From assembly GCF_020921035.1 (NCBI RefSeq), contig NC_063152.1:6710001-6774000 (forward strand): a stretch of 64,000 bases of DNA, written 5' to 3'. This document shows, piece after piece, positions 1-10,150 of the stretch (the stretch's first letter is position 1; every line of letters starts with the position of its first letter). The notes beneath the pieces are model-generated. The model saw only the letters and a program-made list of their open reading frames with translations, searched no databases and was not told where the DNA came from. The stretch comes from Rhodamnia argentea (taxonomy: Eukaryota; Streptophyta; Magnoliopsida; Myrtales; Myrtaceae). The translations under genes and the position numbers were made by a program.

Positions 1-384
1 CGCAACTTTCCTAATTTATCATGGTGAATTTGTCCCTCCAATTTCGCGCTTAGGTTTAGGTTTGACAGCTGAAAATGTTCTATTCGTCTTTCAATGTTCA
101 CATGAAGGTGTTATCAATCAGTTTAAAGAATTATCTAAACCAATGGACAAGAAATATCACCTGTAAGCAGCATCACCTCTTTACTTCTGAACAAAAAACA
201 TTTTATTTTCTTCTTGTGCAAGGATTTTATTCAGTAAATTTCAGAAACTGGCTGTCCACGAAAGCAAGTTCAAGAACAAAGTGCATGATCAAAGACATCT
301 AAAACAATTAGGATTATGTTTAGAACGAAACCAAGACTAGAAACAATGAAAAATGTTGTCCAAAATCTTCACATGACTCTTCAT
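1..384. other. Region downstream of the sugar transporter
   Basis: This AT-rich stretch lies 3' of the transporter stop codon. It presumably holds that gene's 3' UTR and the intergenic DNA beyond. The reading frames here are short, of low complexity and resemble no protein I know. Confidence 0.5.
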
Positions 385-2318
385 TCATACACCTTTCGGG
401 GTCTGTCCGCCTTCGCCCATCTCGATCCGCCCGATAGGAACCTCGTCGTCGCCCACGAATCTAGACCAATACCAGTGCTTCCTCCACACCATGCCCATCT
501 CTTCGATCGGAATGCCTTTGGTCTCGGGCAAGAAGAAGTAGATGAATATGGACATGGCAAGCACAAAGAAGGCGAAGAACAAGAACAACCCGAACTTCAT
601 GTGGCACAGCATGCTGAGGAAGATCTGAGCCACCATGAACGTGAAGATCATGTTGACCGAGACGTTTATGCTCTGGGCGGCTGACCGGATCTCCAAGGGG
701 AAGATCTCGCTCGGCACGAGCCACCCGAGCGGCCCCCACGACCACGCAAACCCGGCGACGAAGAGGCAGATGAAAGCCACCACGATGCCCGCGTACCACT
801 TGGGCAACTCGCCCGGATTACCGTCCACTCCGAATTTCGCACCAATTGCAATGGCAACAACAACCTGGACATGTCAATGGAAAAATTGCAATTTGTCTAG
901 TCAAGTCTTCAACAATTCGGTCATTAATCCCAATTACATGTGCAGTGATATCCATCATATACTAAGCAAAAAGATTGCAGAAGAATTTGGTAGCAAAAGT
1001 ATAAGATCAAGCACCTGGCAGATCAGCATTTGAGTACCACCCTCTAGGAAAAGGGCTCTCCTACCCGCTCTATCAGCGGCGAAGATGGAGACCCACGTAG
1101 CGCCGACATTGACGAGCCCCGTGATCACGGCGGACATGAGGGAGGCGTTGTTCGTAAACCCCAGGGTGTTGAACAAGACGGGGGCGTAGAACATAAACAC
1201 ATTCATCCCGGTGAGCTGCTGGAAGAAGGGAATCAGTATCGCCATGCTGAGGTGAGGCCTGTACTTCCTCTGCAAGAGGTTCAGCCACGGGTGCTCCACC
1301 CGCTTCGATTCCTCGCTCGCCGCTATCAGGTCGTCAAACTCCTCATCAACATTCTCAACGCCGCGGATCTTCCTCAGCTCCGCCTTGGCAGCCTCCCGCT
1401 CGCCCCGCTCTATCATCGAGTTAGGGGTATCGGGGAGGACGAGGGACCCGAAGGTGACGATGAGGGCGGGGACCACGGCGCCACCGAGGCTGAGCCGCCA
1501 ACCCCAGCCGCCCTTGATCTTCGCGAAGAAGTAGTTGAGGACATTGGCCACCAGGATTCCGACCGTGATGGATAACTGGAACCCTATGTTGAGAGCTCCT
1601 CTGTACTTGTAAGGGGCCATCTCAGAGAGGTAGAGAGGCACAGACTGGAAATTTATCCAAGTAAACATATTAGAAAAATTAGTCTCTCAAAAAGTACAAT
1701 AAAATTAACGATTGAAAATCAAAGATTAAAAAAGCTTAACCTGATTGGCGAATCCGATACCGAAACCAAGGAGGATGCGACCGACGATGAGCATCCACAC
1801 GGCATGGGCGAACCCGTTGAGGAGAGCGCCGGCGCAGAAGAGGATCCCGCCCAAGAGCATGGACGGCTTCCTCCCCCACCTCCTGGTCACAGTCGAAGCC
1901 ACCAGCGACGACAGGAGCGCCGCCAAGTAGAGGGACGAGGTGAACATGGTGAGGGTCTCGCTGTCGTACTGGCAGTACTGGTTCGTTGTCTTCTCGCCTT
2001 GCTGTTTCCTGTACACCGATGGGAAAAACCTCTTCAAGAACGGCGGCATCGACGTAACCCCACCTGCGATCACAACAGGAAAAAAACCCAAAATTTTTCT
2101 CAGTCTGGTTAGAACCCGCACACAGACATAAACATGGCAAAGGGGAAGAGCGCATGGAGAAACATATAGAGAAACCCATCGTTTACCGGAGATCCCGATA
2201 TCATAGCCGAAGATCAGGCCGCCCATCGCCCCGACGATGCACGTTACCAGCACATACGGCGTGAGCTCCCCGGGTACTCCCGGCCGTCACCGGGGACGAC
2301 GACTCCCACCGCAGGCAT
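385..2318 (-). CDS. STP1: STP1-like monosaccharide/H+ symporter, frame broken by 1 bp in exon 1
   Basis: This is a plasma-membrane hexose/H+ symporter of the STP branch of the major facilitator superfamily. Four exons fit GT-AG borders on the minus strand: 2318-2187, 2063-1741, 1644-1015 and 864-385. Family hallmarks seen are [18 protein letters not shown] in TM1, a [14 protein letters not shown] segment, [19 protein letters not shown], a central loop with [12 protein letters not shown], and [11 protein letters not shown] before the C-terminal tail. With the frame intact the protein would be about 521 residues, normal for STPs, and closest in my memory to Arabidopsis STP1/STP12. The start MPAVGVVV at 2318 matches the family N-terminus. 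Exon 1 is one base short: the C-run at 2268-2271 is four long where a five-base run would keep codons for Pro-Gly-Glu. Read literally, the ATG frame therefore shifts and stops, so this is either a sequence error or a recent null allele. The remaining exon phases are consistent. Confidence 0.9.
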
Positions 2319-2439
2319 TCTTAACAAACCCTAGCTCTCGCTGCTCTATACTCACACCGGGGTTGAAGAAGAAGACGATGGTGAAGTCGAGAACGAGTTG
2401 CAGAGAGAACGATCAAGGTGAGGATCACGAGAGAGAGCA

Positions 2440-2446
2440 CTATATA
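2440..2446 (-). promoter_or_regulatory. Candidate TATA box of the STP1-like gene
   Basis: The minus strand reads TTTATATAG here, about 125 bp upstream of the start codon at 2318. A transcript starting some 30 bp downstream would have a leader of roughly 95 nt. Position and motif fit, but no other core element was confirmed. Confidence 0.45.
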
Positions 2447-2449
2447 AAG

Positions 2450-3040
2450 AAGGAAGTGTCGACTGTTATGGCAATGAACCATGCCGGAAAAGGCAAGCTT
2501 CTTCCCACTATCTTACAGCTAATCGCTTAGGGATCTGAGTTATCAAAAGTGGCAAAATTCTAATCCTAATCCAAAATTAATGTGCGGCTTCTTGATTCCT
2601 TGTTTGCCCCCTTTTTTTTTTTTCGATCTTTCCTTATTAAGAAGAAGATAAAGACTCAATGTCAATCAATCGTCATCGTTTCTTATCTTTACAAAAATCC
2701 AGGATGATACCTTACTCTCGAGAAATGAATCGGATTGATGAGGTCCATCGTATCTGTGTATATAGCTTACGGAATACTTAACGATGCAAATGGATCGGAT
2801 GCATATCGAGAGTTGTTCTCGTGTGATAATATTTTATTCCAGGTTACATATTATCCACCGTCAATCCCAATTTAATGATTATCCACGCTTTGTTCATACT
2901 AATCTTAGTAATCGGCCATTCTTAGTAGGAAATTAAATCTATCTAATGGAGGGAATCGTCAGGGCTTATTAATTATGACTTATCTAGCCAGGAAGGAATC
3001 TCACTTTTGGAAACTTCCTTACAAGAATCGAAGTAATAGA
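2450..3040. other. Upstream intergenic DNA
   Basis: This is AT-rich upstream sequence of the transporter with a T-run near 2612-2625. I see no gene here. Confidence 0.5.
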
Positions 3041-3041
3041 A

Positions 3042-3402
3042 AGGGGATTTTACCCTTTTGGCCTCCGTAGTTTTGGGGGATTTCGCTTTCGGTCCTTATA
3101 CTTTGTTCGGTTATAATTCTAATCCCCGTACTAGTCTCCGGTGACAATTTGAGTCCTTCCATCAGCATTTCCATTCAACATTTACCGGAAATTTTTGAGT
3201 AAGCACCGGCTATTAAGACGTGATACCTAGTGTGTTCACGACCTTATGAACCAAATTAAAAGTTGTCGGCGTAAGTACTCTGACCAAGAAAAAAAATTGT
3301 CGGCGGAAGTATGAGGGTGAGAATTCTAAAAGCACAAATTATAGGGACCAAAAGCGAAATCCTCCCAAATTGCAGGCATCGAAAATGTAATATCCCCTAC
3401 TA
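3042..3402. repeat. Foldback MITE-like element
   Basis: The left end (3042-3135) reads through TTCGGTCCTTATACTTTG. An inverted, diverged copy at 3293-3402 contains GGGACCAAAAGCGAAATCC. The two ends can pair, as in foldback or long-TIR nonautonomous DNA transposons common in plant introns and intergenic DNA. It encodes no protein. Confidence 0.6.
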
Positions 3403-3479
3403 GAAACGTGGTTTAAATCATATTATTTGGAATAGAAATGCAGAGAATGGTACATAAAATCTCATTAATCAAGGATACG

Positions 3480-3735
3480 AGGACTAATACAGCGTCCAAA
3501 TCTGAATATTTCAAAAGTATAGGGATCAAAAGCGTGACTTGTTTTAGAGCCTTGCCTGCGTGTCAGTTTCCGGTGGTGCCGACGGGGCAACTGATCTCCA
3601 GCATATTGTGAACGGGAATTTTGTGGAAGGACTTAAATTGTAGCCGGAGAATTGCAGGAGGGCAATAATTGTAACCGAACAAAGTATAAGGACCAAAAGC
3701 GAAATACCCCAAAATGGTGGGGGTCTTGGGAAACT
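3480..3735. repeat. Second inverted copy of the same foldback end
   Basis: Positions 3628-3725 again carry the inverted terminal sequence (ACCGAACAAAGTATAAGGAC and AAAAGCGAAATACCCC), matching the left end at 3042-3135 better than the nearer copy does. The cluster is therefore either nested or a tandem insertion of one family. Confidence 0.5.
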
Positions 3736-4011
3736 TTTAATTTAACACGTCCGACTACATGGGCATGGAGGGAAACAGCTGTGGTAATTATGTAGGGAAT
3801 CTGGAACCAATCAATTGATTATGCCAGAAATGGAATTGGTCGGTGTCTGCCTGGATAATCCTCGGCCAAACTTACTTCTCTTTCTGATGTTTTTTTCATA
3901 AAAAGAAAAAGGAAAAAATGAGAGTTGGAGATGAAGATGTTTTAGGTCAACCACTCTTTTCCCTTTTTTTTTATTTTTTTTCAACAATAGTGATGCGAAA
4001 TCCTTTTTTTT

Positions 4012-4412
4012 TGGTCGAAAGAAAGATTTCACGTACAAAATTTAAAGCTTTATCGAAATATGGGTATGAATGGATATAGTTTACTGCAAATGACAGAATG
4101 TCGAAATTGGAATATAACTCTAGTTGAGGAAGTGCATATAATGTTGTTTAAAGAGTAGGAACTAAAGTCAAACTTTGAAGATTGGCAGAGATTTTTACGA
4201 GACCTTTTTTTTTTTTTTTTTGTCAAAAAGAAAGATTTCACATGCCAAATTTAAAGCTTTATCAAAATATGGGTATGAATGGATATAATTTACTGCAAAT
4301 GACAAAATGTCGAAATTGAAACATAACTCTAGTTGAGGAAGTGCATATAATGTTATTTAAATAGTAGGAACTAAAGTCAAATTTTGAAGATTGGCAGAGA
4401 TTTTCACGAGAT
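4012..4412. repeat. Two-copy tandem duplication, period about 209 bp
   Basis: The sequence from AAAGATTTCAC (4022) to GGCAGAGATTTTTACGAG (4184-4201) recurs about 209 bp downstream with few substitutions, ending GGCAGAGATTTTCACGAG near 4410. Poly-T runs separate the copies. It is non-coding. Confidence 0.85.
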
Positions 4413-4459
4413 TGCAATTGAGTACAATTTTTTTTTCGAAAAATTGCAGCTTTGTCCAT

Positions 4460-5340
4460 ATATGTACAAAGTTTAAATGAGTCCTTCCTTTACGGAAGGA
4501 ACCCTCTCACGTACTAAAGAGTTGTGGAGGTGAAATTCGATACTGTAAATGTACAATTTTGATATTTCATTGTGAAAGATAAACAAATTCTTCCATTTCT
4601 TTATGTGCTTTCTTTAATTTTTGCAAGTTTATTTCATTTTGGCATTGCTCCATCGTCAAATGATTTGGGATTGGTGGCAAGATCCTAGATTGTTACTGTC
4701 CGTTTGAGATACTTAAAAACGTTTTGGCTTAGTGGGCTCAGGACAAGACTCGTTAGGGATGGTCCACCTTACGCGTAGCAATACATGATTAGCTCGTGTC
4801 CGCCGGACACGTGGGAGCTGGTCTACCATCAATTTCCAACAACCGATCTTCTGATTGTAATAGGTATAAATGCCCCCGTCAATTCCTTCATCGAGGATAC
4901 TTTTTGGACTCCTAACGAGTGACTCTTCATCCCTTACTTGTGGATGCAAGCACTTTGAATTTGAATTTCAAGTTTCCTATACGAACGCTATGGGAAACCA
5001 ATTGCTTTAATGGAAGTTCCGTTGACATAAAGTCCGATGAAGCCATGTCTTCTGGCAACTCTTCAAACAGTGGGGACGATGGCGGAGCATGGAAGGAAAA
5101 TGATGAAGATGAAAGGAAAAAATAAAAAATAAAAACCATTTTAAGGTAAAAAAAAAATTATCCATTTTAAATTGGCACTCCTATATTTAGCAATGTGCAT
5201 CAATCTTTTCTGAGTAAGCAAGTCACTATATGGAGCTACATTTTGGAGAGCGGGAAGACTGCTACTGTTCTCGTGCTCCCTGTGTGACAAAGATCCCCTG
5301 TTCTCTCTGCCAAGCCAGTTCATCCCAGTGCTACAGGCAA
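4460..5340. other. Gene-poor interval
   Basis: I see no supported gene. Short frames on both strands lack recognisable domains, and a stretch around 4919-5125 has only weak coding character. Confidence 0.4.
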
Positions 5341-7455
5341 CTACAAAAACATCAACCTCTCGAGCCCATAGTGAGCCATTCTTTCACCTGCAGCTTTCCC
5401 AACCGGAAGTGGTTGTTCGCGTTGCGTAAGAGAACTCTCAGGGAGATATCCAACGAAACTCTCAAGCAGCACTTGCGCATGCCTCCGTCACTAAAGGGCG
5501 ACTGCCACTGCCATTCAGGCCTATAGGGAACTGCTTAAAGCATATAGGCAAAAGCAAAGTCAAAAGAGATGCAGCTTCATGAACTGGTAGAACAATAATA
5601 ATAGAAAACCAACAGTATAAAACATCTATGAGAGAACATCAACCAGAGACACAGCCAAGGTTGTTGCATCTCCTAATGAAGATTTTCTAAATGTACTTCA
5701 AAAAGCTGCAAACTAACATGGTTCTCTTCCTATTTCTTGTAGAGTAAAGGCTGCTGGTGAAAATAGCTAAATCACTCTCCAGTGAAACCTCTTTTATCAT
5801 TTCCACATGGCAAAATTCACAAGACAAATCTATATGACAATTTTGTGAAGACTTCATTGAAAGAGTAACCGTTGTAATTTATGGGTCGTGTGGGGGTGAA
5901 GAAGAAATCACATAGCCATACCTGTATGCTATGTCATAAACATCTAATGCAAGATAGTAAGTAATGACTATCAAGAAAGCTTTATTGCGAATCAGATCAC
6001 ACCATGACACGTTTCTAAAGAATGAGTCCAAGCCTCTTGGATATTGATCATATTCACTTGTAAGCAAATGACAGAGCTCTCTTTTACCCTACATATCAGA
6101 ATAGTACTTTATAATAGTCAAATAATCACAACATACCTGACTAGATGTCAAAAGAGTCAGTTCTTCAAAGTTTATACCTCTAACCTCAGAACAAAAATAG
6201 TTCTTCAAATAAGACCAGAATGAAGTACCGCTTTCTACTACTCATGACAGAAAGACGAAAGTAACTGAAGGGCAAGGAGTATTAGCATTTTGTGTAGTAT
6301 AACAGAAACAGAAATGTTCTAACCAGTTTATGCAGACATTTTGGGAGACAACTCTCCAGTCTAGACATAATGTGCAAATGTTTAGGGAGGCCAAAGAAAA
6401 TGAATAGTCCGACAAAACACCATAACCTTTTCTCTTAATGTACACGCAGCTTCAAATGTATGGCCAAGTGTAACTTTCAATTGTGGAAAGTGTTTAAACT
6501 TGGTATGCACAACCTGAAACTTACCACAAGTAAACTGAGTTCAAGTATGTATCATCAGAACTATGAATTAAAATGCACTCTGGGATCCTACTTTTATCCA
6601 TAGAAATAAGAAATCCACAAGGTAGTGCTAGATTATTACTGGGCAGAGGTATTGTGAAATTCATCTTCAACATAAACAAGACTGGTTCTCCATTGCGGTC
6701 AGGATGATTCAGGTAATTGGCAGCCCCAGCCACATATTAGCAAGAAGCGAGAATATAGATGGCACAAGAGTATGGACTTCAACCCCATGCAACACGAAAT
6801 AATCCACAGGCGTAAAAGAATTCTTAGGGAGGCAGACCTCCTAGGATAGTGAAAACTGCAAAATAAAGAGCTGACTAAGCGCTATTAGAAGAAATAGTTT
6901 CCACTTCTTGTGCAATACATAAGGGAGCATCGATAACTGATCAATTGTGCTAGACCATTGAGAATTTATTGTGCTTTTATATCTACCAGTTTCTATCACA
7001 AACACCTGCTCAACTTGAACAAGACAAGGACATGAGAGGACTGATTTTGGCACCACAAGTAAACAAACCTCACTTGGTACTGTCAATTTGTTGAAGAGCT
7101 TCAGCAACATTGCGGGAGGACCATAGGTGATATTGAATCCAAAGATGAAGAAGCTTTTGTTAAATCTCATAGACCTAATGAAGAAACAGAGAGAGGCTCT
7201 GAAAATGCTAATAGAGGGGGGTTGTGGAGAAGAGTTGATGGGACATTTCCAGAAAAGGACCAGCTCTCAATTCCAAATCAGAAAAGGGGAGGCAGGGAAG
7301 GTACGTTATGGGTTGGGTGGATTTCTTTTCTTTTACCAAAGCGGTACTTCCTTCTTCCTAAATGCCCTAATTACTCTCTCTCTCTCTCTCCCCAAAAAAA
7401 AAAAAAAAAAAAAAAAAGTAGCTATTTCAAGGTCTGTTTTTCTCACTTGAGTTTA

Positions 7456-7491
<36 letters not shown>

Positions 7492-7737
7492 CCCGGTGCT
7501 CGAGAGAGAAAGAAAGTAGCTATTTCCAAGGTCTGTGTTTTCTCACTTGATTTTATTCTGCAGAAGTGATATCTTACAATGAATTTGTTTTTTTTTTTCG
7601 GGTCGGTCCAAGCCATAAGCAAGCGATAAGCACTTCCTTCAACAGAAATTCCTGTATGGAGCCCATGGATGGCAATGCCATCCAAAGCAAGAGTTCCTTC
7701 CAAGTCATATAACTCTCCACATGCCCAACTCATAGAG
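5341..7737 (-). pseudogene. Exon-like fragments of an unrecognised minus-strand gene
   Basis: Several stretches read as protein and end at good splice sites. An acceptor TTTCTCAG at 7738 opens a frame containing MSWACGELYDLEGTLALDG. An exon at 7174-7069 (acceptor CATTAG, donor GAG|GTTTG) contains ITYGPPAMLLKLFNKLTVPS. A frame ending at 6525 with the strong donor GTG|GTAAGT contains NHPDRNGEPVLFMLK and ALPCGFLISMDKSRIPECIL. An exon at 6056-5922 (donor CAG|GTATGG) contains YPRGLDSFFRNVSWCDLIRN. A last frame runs to a stop at 5341. I do not recognise the family. The pieces are collinear, but I could not phase them into one continuous frame and found no promoter, start codon or N-terminus. A truncated gene copy or a partly mis-sequenced gene are both possible. 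Confidence 0.4.
7370..7560. repeat. CT-rich microsatellites within a 98-bp tandem duplication
   Basis: (CT)n runs at 7375-7390 and 7456-7492 and a poly-A at 7395-7417 alternate with two copies of a unit reading AGTAGCTATTTC...GGTCTGT...TCTCACTTGA (7418-7450 and 7516-7550). The copies are about 98 bp apart. This is probably in the 3' flank of the PPR gene. Confidence 0.8.
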
Positions 7738-7984
7738 CTGAGAAATACGTGAATGCCTTCAGCCTACTAGGCTAAACGAATCGACTTCAAGGATCATGCT
7801 GGGTCCACACTGGAGCTGATAAAAAAAGCCATGGATTCCACATGAATTTATTATGTCAACAATGAAGGTAAGCCCATATTTAATAGAGCCAGTGTGGCTG
7901 CCCCACTCTCATCACTGCCTTACACGATGAGCAATTTCAGGATGTATAGTGGTTCATAACAGGAGAAATAACCTCATGCCCTTG

Positions 7985-10150
7985 CTACCAATAATCCCCA
8001 CAAGAGCAAATGCCACTCCTAAAATGATGAAAGCGGCTGGAATCTCTCACAACTATCTCCCGATCAACAATCTTTGCAATAAGTTTAATCGCAGAATGAC
8101 AATCCCCACAGATACGAAGATTCTTCATTACAGTTACTGTACTGCCTTCAACAGTACTAATCAATGCAAATGCAACAGCAAGCCTTTCGCTATGGTAGAA
8201 TAACAACTCTTCCTTCTGTTCGTCTTCCACATCATGGAGAGAGAACCTCTTATCTGGAACATGACCCAATTCCTTCAACTTCATTTTCAACCAATCCAGC
8301 TTCCAATAGATGTTTTCACTCAAAGGGTGGGATTTATCTCCGGGAAGAAATAAATGCTTTTGCCCCTTTATGGTAACCCAACTGCTACCTAGTTGCTTCA
8401 CAATCCCTCTATCCCTCATAGTCACTCTCAATCTCGAGACTTCACCCCACCTATTAGCAGAAGCGTATAAATTGGACAATAAAACATAAGCAGCACTGCA
8501 GTGCGGTTCTAGCTCAAGAATATAGTTTGTAGCTCTCTCTGCCAAATCTATGTTAGAATGCATCCTGCAAGAACTAAGCAAAGCAAGCCACACTATGGAG
8601 TTAGCTTTAAGGGGCATGTTTCTTACAAGATCTTCTGCTTCCTCTAGCTTCCCATATCGTCCGAGGACATCCACCATGCATGCATAATGCTCGTGCTTCA
8701 ATTCAATGGAAGTGTTTTCACTAAAGTATCGGAACAAGCATCTCCCCTTCTGTAGCATCCCAGAATGATTACAGGAAGAAAGCAATCCTGTGAGTGTGAT
8801 CTCATCTGGTTGTACCAGTCCACGTATCATTTGGCTAAACAGCTCCATGGCCCACATGCCTCGGCCATGTTGTGCACACCCACAAACAATAGCATTCCAT
8901 GTTACGATGTTCTTCTTCCTGATTCTTTTGAACACTGCAACAGCATCATCAATGACTCCACACTTATTATACATGACTATAAGAGAATTGCCAACAAAAA
9001 CATCACACCCCAATTTCTGCTTAACAGCTGGCGCATGGACCTCCTTACCTCGATCTAGAGACTCTAAACCACAGCAAGAATTTAAAGCACTTACAAAAGA
9101 AGATTGATTAGGAAGAACACTTTTTCTTATCATGTCACTGAACACCTTAAGGCCATCTTCATGCCTACCATTCGAGCCATAACCAGTCAAAAGAGCTGTG
9201 CATATGACCACATTCCTAGACACTGCTTCATTGAAGACTTGGGTTGATTTCTCAATTCGCTTACATTTAGCGTAGAATGTGATGAGGGAAGCACATACAA
9301 ATACACTAAGGCAGAATCCTGACTTGAAAACATGACAATGAATCTGCACACCAAGAGGAAAAGACAATGCATTTGCACAGGCACTCAATGCACATGTCAA
9401 AGTGCTTGCATTCGGTGCGATACCAGACTCAAACATTCTCTTAAAAACAACTAGAGCTTCCTCACACTTCCCATTTTGGTCAAGCCCGCCAATCATTGAA
9501 GTCCATGAAACGACATCTCGAGAAGGAATTTGCTCAAACAGCTTTACCGCATCATACACCCTCGCATTCTCACAATACCCGTGAAGCATCGTATTCCATG
9601 CAGTAAGATCTACTATGGGCATCTGCTCGAAAAATTTCTCTGCCCGCTCAACTTGTCCAAATCGAGAGAACCCATCTATCATCACGGTCCACGAAACAAC
9701 ATTGGGTTCGGGCATTTTATCGAACAGCTCTTGTGCCTTCATCAAGTCCCCGCAGTCTAAGCAGCCTTTGATCATCGTGCTCCAACAAATTGAGTCCCTC
9801 ACCGGCGTTTCGTAGAACAGTTTCAGGGCGTCGCCAAGGCGGCCGTTTTGCGAGCGACCCGCGATCATCTTCGTGACCGAACGAACATCCGGGAATCGAA
9901 ACGTGCCCAGAACCTCCCGAGTTCCATCTGGGTCCCCGTTCCTAAGGTGTGCAGAGACTGCGGGGCCGTCCCGAGCCGCGTAGCTCGCGCGATTAAAGAA
10001 GCGCTTGCAGAGTTGGGCGGAGGTTCCGCATGAACCGAGCCATGAAGAAGGGAATGAACGTGTGCGGGTGCGTCTGAGACTTGGAAAGGTGGCGCGAAAA
10101 CTGATCATGACGACGCCCTCCTCTGCTGCCGAAGGAGAAGGATGAGACAT
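7985..10150 (-). CDS. PLS-class pentatricopeptide repeat protein with DYW deaminase domain
   Basis: This is an intronless 721-codon gene for a predicted organelle RNA-editing factor. The Arg/Ser-rich N-terminus suggests mitochondrial or plastid import; Met15 (10108) begins a more typical presequence (MISFRATFPSLRRTR) and may be the real start. PPR units run from about residue 88 to 590. They include short S-type motifs (VVSWTVMIDGFSRFGQVERA, DVVSWTSMIGGLDQNGKCEE) alternating with longer L-type units, followed by E/E+ motifs. The DYW domain at about 600-721 keeps the cytidine-deaminase signature: HSE at 653-655, the CGDCH zinc motif at 681-685, and the terminal CSCGDYW. PPR repeats bind single-stranded RNA one base per repeat, and the DYW domain deaminates the target cytidine. 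The architecture resembles Arabidopsis At5g46460, but I cannot confirm orthology. The gene appears complete and intact. Confidence 0.93.
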   Translation of the reverse strand: MSHPSPSAAEEGVVMISFRATFPSLRRTRTRSFPSSWLGSCGTSAQLCKRFFNRASYAARDGPAVSAHLRNGDPDGTREVLGTFRFPDVRSVTKMIAGRSQNGRLGDALKLFYETPVRDSICWSTMIKGCLDCGDLMKAQELFDKMPEPNVVSWTVMIDGFSRFGQVERAEKFFEQMPIVDLTAWNTMLHGYCENARVYDAVKLFEQIPSRDVVSWTSMIGGLDQNGKCEEALVVFKRMFESGIAPNASTLTCALSACANALSFPLGVQIHCHVFKSGFCLSVFVCASLITFYAKCKRIEKSTQVFNEAVSRNVVICTALLTGYGSNGRHEDGLKVFSDMIRKSVLPNQSSFVSALNSCCGLESLDRGKEVHAPAVKQKLGCDVFVGNSLIVMYNKCGVIDDAVAVFKRIRKKNIVTWNAIVCGCAQHGRGMWAMELFSQMIRGLVQPDEITLTGLLSSCNHSGMLQKGRCLFRYFSENTSIELKHEHYACMVDVLGRYGKLEEAEDLVRNMPLKANSIVWLALLSSCRMHSNIDLAERATNYILELEPHCSAAYVLLSNLYASANRWGEVSRLRVTMRDRGIVKQLGSSWVTIKGQKHLFLPGDKSHPLSENIYWKLDWLKMKLKELGHVPDKRFSLHDVEDEQKEELLFYHSERLAVAFALISTVEGSTVTVMKNLRICGDCHSAIKLIAKIVDREIVVRDSSRFHHFRSGICSCGDYW

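Noticed and set aside
316-684. Plus-strand frame of 122 codons over the transporter
   Set aside because: It is the antisense shadow of the last STP exon; the minus strand carries the conserved protein.
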